Below are positions 11,857 to 24,039 of a DNA stretch of 64,000 nt, one piece after another. The notes under the pieces were generated by a model. That model made no database searches. It saw only the letters and a list, made by a program, of their open reading frames with translations, and was not told the origin of the DNA. Source of the stretch: Sphagnum compactum (Eukaryota; Bryophyta; Sphagnopsida; Sphagnales); assembly GCA_965153455.1 (NCBI GenBank), contig OZ234493.1, forward strand, positions 24,294,213 to 24,358,212, in the 5' to 3' direction. Within the stretch, counting starts at the first letter, position 1; every line of letters begins with the position of its first letter. The position numbers and the translations under genes were made by a program.

Positions 11857-14800
11857 CTTGAAGCAGTAAGTTGCACATGGCAGAAATCTGCTCCAGATAC
11901 CATTATTCATTCAGAGACTTTTTAGGGATGCGGCACTTTCCAATGAATTTTTTATTTAAAAATGGAGATTCTCATGGAGTAATTTTTATGGCCTTGTGTA
12001 TAGGTATTATTAGCTTCAGGTCATATTCTCTGCTCCAAAGAGGATCAGCTATACTGTAGGCTCTTTCCAATCTGGATTGTGAAATTGATTTGTATTTTAC
12101 AACAGAACATGATTGTTTGATTACATGTTAACACCGTGACATACAAGGAGACCACGTAGAAGACTTTCATTCTAATTGGCACAGTGTAAATAGCATAAAT
12201 TTGTGTGTCATACAGACAGTGGTGGTGTCTGGGTTGCTTTTAGCAGTGTGGGGGGGGTGAATTCTGAGACTCTTTATGCAAAGCTGTTTTGTTGACACAG
12301 AACAATTCGAAAGTGTTGGGGTAAGGACTGAGAACAGAAGACCTCACACAGGACCCAGATTCTGAGAACAGCCTTGTTTCAGGTTCTTACTCACTGGAAA
12401 GAACCAGTCGTTTTCTGGGAGGAAGCTTAAGCAGAAGGTATCATCCTTTGTTTTGAGGCAGAATTTTTACAGACTATAAGATGCCCACTAGAAAAAATTC
12501 TTTGATGAATATGTGAATGCAAACCTTATGCAATGACTAGAGACAAACTGCTTAAATTTTAGGCCCCATGTGGACAAGAAGTAACTATAAAACCACAAGA
12601 TAGAATCCAGGACAGTTATGGTTGTTATACACATGTTCAATACCAACATGTATGGCATCCATCACCTACCATAACATCCTCACCAGCTCCACCCACAGCA
12701 GTTAAGTGGCCGGTAGTACAATGTACTGTACTCCCATACCTATACATTTATACGGAGCATGAAAATAGTTTGGGCCAGTGTTGGGCGGTTATTATTATTT
12801 TTTTTTTATAATCGCCTTCTCCAGTTCTAATTTTTTTTTTAATGCAAGAATCGAGGTGGTTGGTTCTCACATTTTTAAATTTATTTTTCTTTTATGTCCA
12901 ACTGGTTCTTTCAGAACCAATTCTTAACTCATTTTAGATTAGTCAATTCTATTAAATTGGTTCTTTAACTTCACTTTCAGATTTTAGGATTAAAATTTTG
13001 AAATGTTTTTTTCAAATTTTCATAGGTTAAAAACAAAATTTTTATATCTAAACAAAAACATGTGATCACATTTCAAAGATATACAAGTCGAAGAACATTA
13101 GAGTAATCTTTTTCCCAATTTATCTTACTCAAATGAGCCTTCAAACTCATATAATTCTTATTCTAAGTTTGTTTCAAAATTTATTAATTCTACCAACTTA
13201 TTAGAGGTGTTGCATTCCATCCTTTCATCGTTAAGCCAATTCTTACTTGCAAAAATTAATTTCTCAAGGTTTTCTGATTGAAAATAGCATCTTCTCAAAC
13301 TGGAGGGAATTCCAACAATGGAAAAAAAAATCTCTTAGTTTCAATTTGAACCTATAATTCCTAATATTTATTTAGTTCAAAAGCCAACATATGGGAACAT
13401 AATTTCATATTTCCCCCACCCACCCAATGGCATTTGATATCTTTAACAATGGTCCCCCATGCTCACCACAAAGAAAAGGAGATTAATATAAAAGTTTTGA
13501 ATCTAGAATCTAACATCAAGGTTAGCATATGATGAACTCTCCTTTCATCATATCTTGTCAAGAAAGAAAGGAAATAGTTAATCACCCCAATGATTGACCT
13601 CCTTCTTAATGTTCTTCACAAAAGTTCCCAACTCAACAATCAATCTAAAGTCGTCGTCATCAATCAAACCATCTAATAAAGGGAGATGGTTCATTCTTTT
13701 CTTTAGTTTTAAGCTCATGGATATGGTTACATTCAAAACATCACTCAACAACCACCGACCTTAGAATTAGTTTTGCAAATAGTAACAATACGAGACAAAA
13801 TGTTTATTATAATTTGTGATATATGTCATGTGAATGGAGGGGGAACACAACCAATGACCCTAGGACCAATTTGCTTGTTGTAGCAAAAGGCAATGGCTTC
13901 TCAAATTAATAAAGGGCTTCCTAAAACTTGATCACTTTACTTGTAAACTTGTACAATTCATATTATTAATCAAAAAGAAACATTTTGGAATACAAAGATT
14001 CAAAACAATGAAAAATTTAAAAAATCAAAATAAAGTAACTTGCATTCTACCTTGTTATGACTGGTGTGTTCAATTTTTTGGGCTTGAGGCTTGCAATAAT
14101 GCAAGCCTTTGTCCATTCATGTCTTCCTTTCCTTGACTTTTTAGGCCATGTAATACATTTTTGCAAATTTGCTTGGGTAGACTTAATAGAAACATATTTC
14201 AAGCCCTTAAAGATTATTTCTTCAACATCTGCAAATTAGGAAGCCTTAAAGAAGGCATGTCCAAAACAAATCCTTTGAAAACTTTCCATCATGCCCAAAA
14301 AAATTCAATCATGACAAACATTAAAAATATGATGAATGAATGAATTAGGAACACAACAAACACTAATATCATGACAAACATATAAACATTAGGAACAGAA
14401 TGGACATTAAGACTGGGATGAACACCATGAACATGACAAACACCTACAAGAACATGATGTTCAACATAAACATAATGAACACCAAAAAAAAGATGAGCAA
14501 GAACAAAAGAGATCAACAAACATACCTAAAAAGTTAGGGGCATGATGGACAATGTGAACATATAATCTTGCTTCAAATATGGGAAAAATGACATTTCTTT
14601 AACCCTAAACCTAAAACTTTGCCTCTAATGTAAAACCCTAAACTCTAATTAATTTTAAACTCCGTACTCGAAACCATTAAGAATTAAACCTAAGGGTTAT
14701 CCATATACCCTACCTGGGTATCAAAGTTCCAAATTTAAAAAATGGTTTTTAATGAACTAGGTATCCCAAATTTGATATCTAAAAATCTAGGTATCAACTT

Positions 14801-15600
14801 ATGTAGCACCCTAGGTGATACCTTGTTGATTTTTTGCCTGAGAATTAGTTAAAAACCAAGCTAATTCTAAACTAGTGTTTAATACCTACCCAACACTAGC
14901 TAAAGTAACAATCATCCAAAAAACAATTTAATTAACTAATCCATTTTATTTTTTCCCTTTTGTATCCAATCTGTGACATAGATGGATTATGGGACGTAAA
15001 CAACATGGGAAAGCAATTGAGACTAGTAACACTTGGTATTAGAGGGTCCTTTCAAGACGAGTAAAAGTCAATGCAACATAAAATACATACTTCATCAAGT
15101 CACCTAGCCAACCAGCCAACCAAAAGTGTTGTTGTGTTTCCTATGAGTGTGTAAAAACACATCAAGCTTTCCACCACAAAATTAGTTATCATTTGAAACT
15201 TTGTTGTATAGAGTTTCTGAAGTTGATTGGGATCCTTGTGAGCTAATCCACTTCAATCGTTTTTTTAAAACTTTTGTGTGGCATTATTTGCCTCAAGTTT
15301 TACAAGATTAAAAACAAGGAGTGAAGCATGTAATATTTTTATATTAAGGTGTTTTGGTCGTGTTTAACCCAATAGAATAGTGATTGTGACTCCTAAGCCT
15401 ATTACAAAGTTAGGTTTATTTTTAACATAATGCCCTAGCCATGGACCCTTGGAGGTTTTCTATTTTGTTTTTGGGTTTCATTTAATCTTGTATGGTTGGC
15501 TTTGTAGATTTAGAATTGCCTTATAGCAATAATCAATCTTTAGAAAATGGGGCCTATGCTCTTAGTAGGCCTCATTATTCATGGGCATGAAACATCCCAT
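11857..15600. other. 3' flank of hydrolase and intergenic DNA
   Basis: The first few hundred bases are probably 3' UTR of the hydrolase; no sharp polyadenylation signal stands out. Beyond 12.7 kb the DNA is AT-rich, with AAACCCTAAA-type motifs near 14.6 kb but no supported gene. Open frames are short and have no recognisable domains. Confidence 0.6.
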
Positions 15601-18600
15601 GTCTTTTAGTTCATCATGTTTCATCGAACCTCGTATTCCCATTGCCCATTTGTTTTATCATGTGCCACCATAGACCTATTTTCCACCCCATCTCCCATGC
15701 AAATTAGGAACTACCCACTAGTTCCCCCTCCCATTCTAACAAACCACACACCACCTATTAATTACCCTTATCAACCTTTAACCCTTCGAATGTGAAAGCC
15801 CAACCCTACACTTCCCCAAACCCTCATGAACATACACAAGTAGGACCGTTTCCCTCTTGCACCCTATCAGCCCTTATAATTACCCATGATCAAACCCCCC
15901 AACCTATCTCCATTTCCTCAACATGTTCACAACCGCCACCTAAAGTTTTTTGCCACACTTATGGGTGCCAATTTATCTGTCGAAGGTTAGCACATCATCA
16001 ACATTATTGTCATGCATCCAATTCATTTAATCCAAACCCTTATGAACATCTTGGTTCAATACCCTCCCTTGCTCTCACCTTGCCTGAATTGGTTTAAACA
16101 TGGGTTTCATCATTGGATGTCTTTGAATCCTTTCATTTAGGTTTTCATTGCCTTTGATTATACAATTGCATCCATGCCACTATATGGTGTGATGTACAAA
16201 TATCGTTTCATTTTCCATTGGATAAGCTAACGCAAGACCCTTATGATGTGGCAACTTGGCACTTGTTCTTCTTCTTGTTACCCCAATGGTGTTTCGCTTT
16301 GCCCCCTTGTGGCGAGGCAACAGGGCATAGGGAAACATGGGTTCGACTTCAATGTATTCTAATAGATGATTAGGAAAACTTGTAGGAGGAGTTCTTTTTG
16401 TGGGTTCAAGTTTGGCAATAAATTTGAGTTCAGTGCCTCTTCCCCATCATGATCCTCAAAGTCATAAACGGTTTCGTTGTAGTTTAATTCTTGGATGTGT
16501 ACGAGAATATTTTCGAACAACTCGCATTTTGGCACCATTTTCCCTTGCTCCCGTGTCCTTTGACACCACTTCAGTTTTCACCGCATTACACCCTGAATAA
16601 GATGGTTACTTTCCACTTTTCCTAAAGACAATGAACTAAACCAAAACCTTGAATTTTTTTTTATTCCTTCAAAGTGGCATTCCAACACATGTTGAATTTA
16701 TTGGCATGCGGTCCTTCTAAGATGTTTTTAATACATTTGAGATTATTTTCACCCATAAGATTTAACAAATGAATTCCCTCAGTTGTTTCAACTTTATTCT
16801 CATATTGCACATGGTCACATTTCACTTCAAATTGCACATAACCTTGGAGCAACCCACCTCCTAGCCATGATTAAACCTTCAGGAAGAATTCATCCCATTA
16901 TAATGGGGGAATCACTATATCAACTCACAAACCATGTTTTAAGCTTTTAATTTCACAACGCTTTTGTAACACATTTTTCCCTGCACTAATTCAAGTTGCT
17001 ATTAAAGGTAGTTGTGAAACAGTAATCCACAACATCATGTGAACCTTGGACCTTCACCTTGATTGGGTTGTTCTCTAGCTGGACATGGCGAACACCTTTA
17101 GTTCGGTGTTAGGGAGGGTCATATTTCAAGAACTTCATGCAACAGGTGGAAACATCATAAATTCATCCCTTTTGTTTGTGCATTCTATGCATTTTGAGTA
17201 TCCCATGTTTTATAGTCACTGGAATCATGAAAGTAATGTCATAGTCATCCCATCTGCCATGGGAACTTATCAAGGTGATCCCTTGGGAGGGGCACTATTT
17301 GTTTTAACCCACTTTAAGGTTTTACATTTTATAGTTAATTGTTTTCCTTCTTGTCTATTTCCATCCATTGTAAATGACATTCACATCATTAGTCCCCTTT
17401 CAATTGTATCATTTGTATATGAACATTTCCAAACCAAACTCCATGTGATAGGTCTTTCTATCTAAGTTCAAAAATGTGTAGCATGGTCGCCCTTTGGCCC
17501 ACTTCTTGATTTCAACACCCCATCCCAATTTTACACACTATCAAAAGGAATTAGAATCTTGGGGGATCCATTGGGCACTTCATCATTCACATCATCTTTC
17601 ATCAAAGATGCCTTACTAAAAGATGTTCAACACGTTGACCTTCTCCTTAAAATGGGTGATGTTAAAGTAACATTTGGAATTGTTACTCATTATTTTGTGC
17701 AATGGCCATCATATTTCTTATAATGCGCACCTCCTTCTTCCACTTTCATAGAGTCCCTTATTTCTTTCGATCCATCCTTCCTTTAAGTGTTTGGGCACTT
17801 TTTGGGTTCAGGATCCTTTGATAGCTTAGAAGGACCTTTATCCCGTAAACAAGCCTCTTTCCCAATAACTTTCTGTGGCATCAGGTTCATACCAATAACC
17901 GCCATCACCCCAACAACCTATTTAAGGAGTTGGGCCTTTGTAGCTTCAATCATAGCTCCTAGGTTTATGGTTAATCAACGTCCCTTCCTTCTTGAAACCT
18001 TAACACGAATCGACAATAACACCTTCCCTTTCTAACAACATTTCAAAGTGGCATTGATCTTCTACGACCCCCAACTTGGATGTGTCTTCTTCCATTTGAA
18101 CAATTCATCGAACCACAAATGGTTCAACTTCAAAATTCCATTTTGGAATGTTTACACCATCATACCATTTTCAGCATGTTCTTTGACAAGATATTTGAAG
18201 CCCGTCATGCTCAAATTTTATCATGTTCTAGCCCAAGGGCAAATGCTTGATTTACAATTCGACTAATTTTCCCAGCCTTTTGATTATCTTCCTTAGTTTT
18301 TTCCACAATCTTTCGAACATGACTTGGAGTACCCCATCCTTCAATTATAAATATCCCTTGATGTGTGTGCACACATCCCATCAACCTTATAAATATTCAC
18401 CTCTTACGTTGCGTTCATGGCAATGAGCACATGGGAACCCATGATGCAATTCATGACACCTTTGCTTCTATTATGCGAAATGTTAACTTCCATGTGGGAT
18501 AAGAATAACTGCATATGTTTCCTTCAACCGTGTTCAACTCTTCTTGTCGATGAGTCAACATTGTACTCACCAAATATGACATTCACACCCTAACTGATGT

Positions 18601-19181
18601 TTTCATTGCTGACCCAATGTGAGCGGATTTACTTCCTAGATCTTCTGCAACTCAAGAATTCGTTGCTTCTGATGCGGCTCAAGCCAAAAAGAGGAACTAT
18701 CGTGACTGACACCCTATTGATCAATTCCTCCCTTTAACAATTGATGTATTTAGATGTTTGCACAAATAGGCTAATGTGTTTTTACATAATGTCATTTGGA
18801 GCTTGAAAAGGTAAAAGGGCCTTCATCTTTCTATCTTGGTTACTTTTATTTGTCAAAAAAATTCAATCACATTGCAAAGGAAGCAAACATCTTCCATCTT
18901 AAGTCGGGTTGTAGCCGTAGGTTTAACTACTTCCAAATTGCCACCCCTTCAAAACGCCCCGCCCATCACCACAACCAACCTATTGCAAGCAATCAATTTT
19001 TGACATGGAGAAATATGGCCGACCTACTACATGTGATTAGTTTTTGACATGCAAAGATGTTGACATCAAGTTTGAACTAACTTTTCCTCTTGTAAATTCT
19101 CCCATTTCTTTTTTCTTACTCATTTGTACATTTTCCAAATTTACGTTGTGTGTATAAATAAAGTTTTGCAGGGTTACATCA
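15600..19181 (+). mobile_element. LINE (non-LTR retrotransposon), decayed copy A
   Basis: Reverse-transcriptase signatures in successive plus-strand frames: KPSGRIHPIIMGESLYQLT near 16.87-16.93 kb, a motif-A-like LDMANTFSSV near 17.08 kb, GTYQGDPLGGALF near 17.26-17.30 kb, then a motif C position reading VNDIHI where active enzymes have two adjacent aspartates. Downstream are the LINE-type KCVAWSP and GIRILGDPLG motifs (17.47-17.57 kb) and a C-terminal region to about 19.05 kb. A Cys/His-rich segment near 15.95-16.0 kb may be a zinc finger. Several stops and frame changes make it dead. The 3' end is set by comparison with copy B: both end at GGGTTRCATCA. The 5' limit is approximate. Confidence 0.8.
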
Positions 19182-19182
19182 A

Positions 19183-19930
19183 TTCTATATTCTTGGCTAC
19201 ATACTTGAACTTAACATAAAGATTTGGTGTCTCGGGATTTTTGTCTCTTTGAAATTTGTCGAATTTGGGCCATTTTTTTTTCAAGAAAAATCCTTTGTAT
19301 AGGTCAAAATTTGATGAAATTTCATCAATTAAAAAAACACTGAATCAGTGTTCTTTTTTCATATCCATTATGGAGCCAAAGTGACCAGCATCCCTAGTCA
19401 ATTTTTGATTTAACTGGTGACCCATTTCCAGAGAACTCAAAAATGTGTAACCAGTACACATGAATGTGGCCACACCCACCCCAAAAAACCAGTTTTCTGT
19501 CTCCAATTTGGAGAATATTTTGATAAGAAAAGGGCAATTTGTTACAAAATATTCCATTTTCAGAAAACTGTGGTAGCTTTTGACAATTTTTAGTCCCAAA
19601 AAAAAAAGTTGCTGTAAATGTGCACAAGGATACAAAGGTCTTCCCAGGGTTTCTTTTTAGGCTTTTGTGATGTATTCAAAGTGATGCTCATCCAGAAAAT
19701 AACTTAGCCAGATTTGGCTACATACTAGATATGAAAGTAGGAAAAAAACCAAAATCCTTCTATATTCTTGGCTACCTACCTACTAGAAATTATTATATAA
19801 GTCTGATGATTTGACTTGATATTTTTCAAAATCTAGCAAATATGGTTTCCATGAAAAATCCTTTGTATTGGTTGAAATCATATATTTCAAGTCAAAATTT
19901 GGAGAAAATTCGCCAATGAATGAAACCTTG
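19183..19930. repeat. Pair of diverged direct repeats, about 570 bp apart
   Basis: TCTATATTCTTGGCTAC occurs at about 19183 and 19759. Further shared blocks (AAAAATCCTTTGTAT at 19286 and 19853; TCAAAATTTG at about 19303 and 19891) follow in the same order. So two direct repeats of about 150-170 bases bracket a 400-base segment with no coding potential. They could be ends of a non-autonomous element or a local duplication. Confidence 0.5.
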
Positions 19931-22610
19931 GGTCTCCTCCACACACTTGCAGTTCAGTTCAGCACCCAATTCTTCAAGTTCCCAAAGGAAGGGTTCCCAT
20001 CAGGTTCCCAATGTGTTCCTCAAGGGTGTTCCCAATAGCACCTCACTTGAATCGCAGATGCTCTGCCCAAAGTCCTCCCCTTCTCACCTATATAGGCGGG
20101 CCAAAGGGTGGGAGGCACTCCATCTTTCCATAGAATCTTCTATTTTGCGGAGCCTCCATAGTTTCAACTTTTTTTTACAAGGATCAAATTGGGTCATTGC
20201 AAAAATAAAAAGTTGGACTTATGAGGCACCCCCAACTAGTTAATATGAAACAGAAATAAGTACCCCAAGTTTTGGTAGGTTGTTCTTAGGAAGGGTATTA
20301 ACATAGGTGAAAAATAATGACAAAGATATCTATGTTTAGAAATTCTGCTCAGCCAATGAGGCAGGCTTTTTTGTTTTTGGTGAGGGGCCCAATGGGGAGG
20401 AAGGGTCTGACTTATTTTAATATTATTGGCCTTGCCTACCAAGGCAACGACATTTAGTTTAGATTCATTATAGAGTATAGTAGCTTAAGGGATTTTGGCC
20501 CCTAGGTAATAATAATAGGTCTATTTTGATACAAGGATATTTGAAAGATGATCTTTTTGCTTGTGTTGAAACTTGGGATTAGTTATAGAGTTATGATATC
20601 TTGAAGGATTTTGGTTTCTTTTAGAGGGATTTTTTTGAAGATTATATTTTTGCATGGTGAAATATTTGAATTTCCATAATTCTTCTTGTTTTGCCTTAAG
20701 ATACTTTTTTAATGTAAATTGCAAGACCACAGTGTGACACAACCCTTGTTTTTTTGGGGGAGGAAGAGAGTGAGTCATTTTCATTTGACCGGCAGCCTCC
20801 CTTCTAAGTGAGAATTTAACTAACTTGTGCAATCTTTTGGATTTTTTGCAAATCTACACTTGTGTTCTGAAGAACTTTACTCTCTTTTGGCAAGTTCTCT
20901 CAAGGGAGTAGTAGTATATAACAACTTTAGTTTTAATCTTAGATTTGTGTTAGTCTCAGGCTTGAAAGAGAGACAAGGCCAGAGAGAAAGTAAATATTTT
21001 TTTAAATTTCAGGTGTCCTAAGGTTTGGAGACTTTTTATTTTTGTTTTGGGTGATTGGCCAATGTCTCTACAGAGTGAAACAGGAAAAACAAAACTTGGA
21101 AAATTTAATGCACCTGCAACTAATGAATAAATAGGAGAGGTGAATAAGAAGTACAACTAGGGTACCTGCAACCTTTTGCCAAAGAGTAATACTTTGCAGG
21201 CCTAGAAATGAAAAAAATTAGTACTTGAATTAGAGGGGCTGTGGGTGAGATAGCTAAATTTTCTAGGAATGCTTTATAACTTGACCAACTAGTTTGCATG
21301 TAATGACTTTCAAACGTTTAATGATATGATAACAAATATTGAATCACTTGGTGTACAATAATTGAATGGTGGAATTTCTGTTAATTTTTTGCATAAAAAT
21401 GATATTACATGGTCATCGATGATAATATGTTTAACGAGCTTGAAAATTCTATAAAAGAACAAAACGAGATTTGCAATTTGCCAATTAAGTTTGATGAATG
21501 AGCCCTTTGTCCTTTTGGCAGCTAGAAAAACACCTAGTTTCAAGTTTTAGAAAAGTTCCCAAAATTGTATCTTGGGATCTATCTTCATGGGTGTTTCTTT
21601 CATGCAATTTTAAGGGTCAAATTCTCATGAATGAACTTCACTCATGAATTGTGAACTAGGTTATGATGGATAAACATTTTACCCATTATTATGAATGAAA
21701 GTTAGTTGTTGGTGTTGATATTTTTCTTAGGGGCAAATTTTGTTTCCCTGTGGTGAATTTTGTTTTTGAAAGCAGTGGAAAAAACAGAAAGAAATGATGT
21801 TTTTCAAAGTTTTTTGTGTCATTTTTTGAATAATACTTAGTGTAAGGAATTAACTTCCAGGGTTCACTTTTGGCATGCTTACCTTCTGTAAGCAGCAAAG
21901 CAACAAAACACTCTGCTACATATGCATGGTATTCCATACAAATCGTCACATTTCTTTCATGAGAATTCCTCATGTCTTGCAACATGTTTTACAAAGTCAA
22001 GACACTTTTGTCTTGGTGGGGTGGGTCGTTGCATATGTCCTCCCTCCCAAACACCTATTTTACAAGAGTTATCAATAATGAATCATCAAATTACCCAAAC
22101 TTCCATAAACATTGACAAACCTACTCTCACTAAACTTGTCTCAACATCTCCCCATCTACTGGAAAGGCCAGAGAAATAATCCCACTTACTGAATCCTTCT
22201 GCTGTTAATCTTGCACTGCCAAAGGAATCCTCCCACCAGAGCAAACAATCCTACCAAAAATAGGCCCACATACTTCCACGGCCTGATTCATGTTTAAGGC
22301 TAGGAATACACCTTGGTGGAATGTGGTACAATGAGCCATCAAGGGAGTGTCATGAAGGGACATCTGTGTAGATAAGGTTCTTCTGACATGGTGATCCCAA
22401 TCTCTTTGTGTGATCTAACATAGTCCAAGTGTGCTGGAAGTGGCTTTCCAACAGCAAAGCTTGCATGCTTGACCCAATATCCAGCACTTTGCAAAGACTT
22501 CCATGATGCTGTTGAGCTTGACTGTCAGAGACTGTTAAAAGTCTCAGTGTGCCCTTCAATGTTGTCCCCCAATTGATTCTCGATTCAACTGCAGTTCAAG
22601 CAAATCTAAA
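19931..22610. other. Intergenic region
   Basis: AT-rich, no supported gene. Open frames are short and lack domains. The last few hundred bases may belong to the 3' end of the minus-strand gene that starts at 24002. Confidence 0.5.
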
Positions 22611-22770
22611 CTTCTGAAGGGAGTGTTGATGATCAAGGTGGCAGATGCAGTATCAGTGCTCCATGCTCACAACCCAGAGGCTTGCTTGAACTTTTAAAGG
22701 GAGCGTTGATGATGAAGGTAGCAGATCCAGTATCATTGCTCCACACTCACAACCCACAAGCTCTCGTAAA
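22611..22770. repeat. 80-bp tandem duplication
   Basis: Bases 22611-22690 and 22691-22770 align end to end without gaps at roughly 80% identity by eye. Shared blocks include GGGAGYGTTGATGAT and GTATCA.TGCTCCA. It lies downstream of the unrecognised minus-strand gene, possibly in its 3' UTR. Confidence 0.75.
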
Positions 22771-23023
22771 CTGTTGGCCTAGTTCTCATCAGTATAAGCA
22801 CCCAGTCCAAATGCTCAAACTTCCCCATCTCAACTGTTCTTTGAGGTAGTGATGTGACTTTCTTTTCATCACAGGTCAGATGTGTGACAGAAAGTTGCAT
22901 GGTGGCCAAATCATGCCCTGAAAGACACTGCCTAACACCAGCCCAGATAAGCCCCAAAACACAAGGCTCCATGTGGCAGGCTGTAGTAAGCCACCAATAT
23001 TACAGAACTTGAGGCATGTCAAG

Positions 23024-24002
23024 TCATCGAGGAGCAAGATTAGCCAGACTCTTCCTGGTCGTTTTACGAAATGATGAATCTCGCATGATTGAGGACCTTC
23101 GTCGATGCGTAGGGGCAGTTGCAGGGGGCTCTACTGAAGACTCTCTCTGCAAGAACGTCATTTAGAAACCTGTTAGTGAGTAGTAAGACAAGATGTGCAG
23201 TGTGTTGAAACTAAGACAGTGAGAAGATCAAATCTCCCTTACAAAACAGGTAGTACATACATAGTTATGATGTCACAGTAAGAAAATGGGCAATTTGTTG
23301 ACAATTTATAATCTCTCAAAAAGAAGAAAACCTAATCTCAAACAAATTGCTCATGTTTGATAGTACCATCTGTAAGATCCAAATTTCAAGGATGATCTTG
23401 GGTTCAGATGTCTCTTGTGTTGCTCAGACCACCCAATCTCTCATACACTCATAAGGAGAGACCTATGTACCTCTCGTGCTTGGATGCAGAACACTTACAT
23501 TCAGGGGGTAACGAGGTGACCTATCACCATGATACTCAATTAAGGGCTCTCCCTGTGCATCCTTCAGGGCCAAATACTCAACACAGAATGGACCTTGATG
23601 TCGCCTAGGATCACCAGGCTTTAGCAAATGCCGGCTAAACCTCAGACCAACCTGCCATTCAGCTCGAAGCTTGACCTCATCCACACTGAACTCTCTACTG
23701 CTCGAGGCATTGTAAAACCAGAGACCTTTCTTCCACATAAGCGCATCATCCAAAGTCGCCTCAATTTTGTTCAAACCAAGGTTTTGCATGGTCGGCCAAA
23801 TCTTGCATCTAATTGCTAGCTTCTTGTTCTCAATTGTGTACTTGATGACGACAGAGGTTTGTGTGATTACATAGGTTGGCCACCTGAGAAAGGAGTGATC
23901 CAACCCCAAAAAGGCATCAGGGAACCCATAGCTTGGAAATACAACTGGTGGAAACAACAGCCAGAACATTTTCAATGAGTTCTGTAATCTTGCACGCAAC
24001 AT
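23024..24002 (-). CDS. Unrecognised two-exon protein (about 208 aa)
   Basis: Exons 24002-23499 and 23146-23024, joined in phase 0 by a strong donor (AAT|GTAAGT) and a CTTGCAG acceptor, with a stop at 23026-23024. I do not recognise the family. Residues 11-22 are hydrophobic (KMFWLLFPPVVF). Residues about 40-130 alternate polar and apolar (e.g. SVVIKYTIENKKLAIRC), suggesting beta-strands. A Trp-rich block (EWQVGLRFSRHLLKPGDP) follows, then a basic Ser/Arg tail ending KSLANLAPR. In-frame stops (TAG TGA) lie just upstream of the ATG, so a longer N-terminus would need another exon. The ATG lies only 37 bases beyond the predicted stop of the kinase on the same strand. It could be a separate gene, a mis-split part of the kinase locus, or a fragment. 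Confidence 0.5.
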
Positions 24003-24039
24003 GCTTTTCCCTCACTATCCCTCTGCTTTCTCCAATGGT

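Noticed and set aside
14600-14700. AAACCCTAAA motifs as an interstitial telomere tract
   Set aside because: Only scattered, imperfect units mixed with other AT-rich sequence; not an array.
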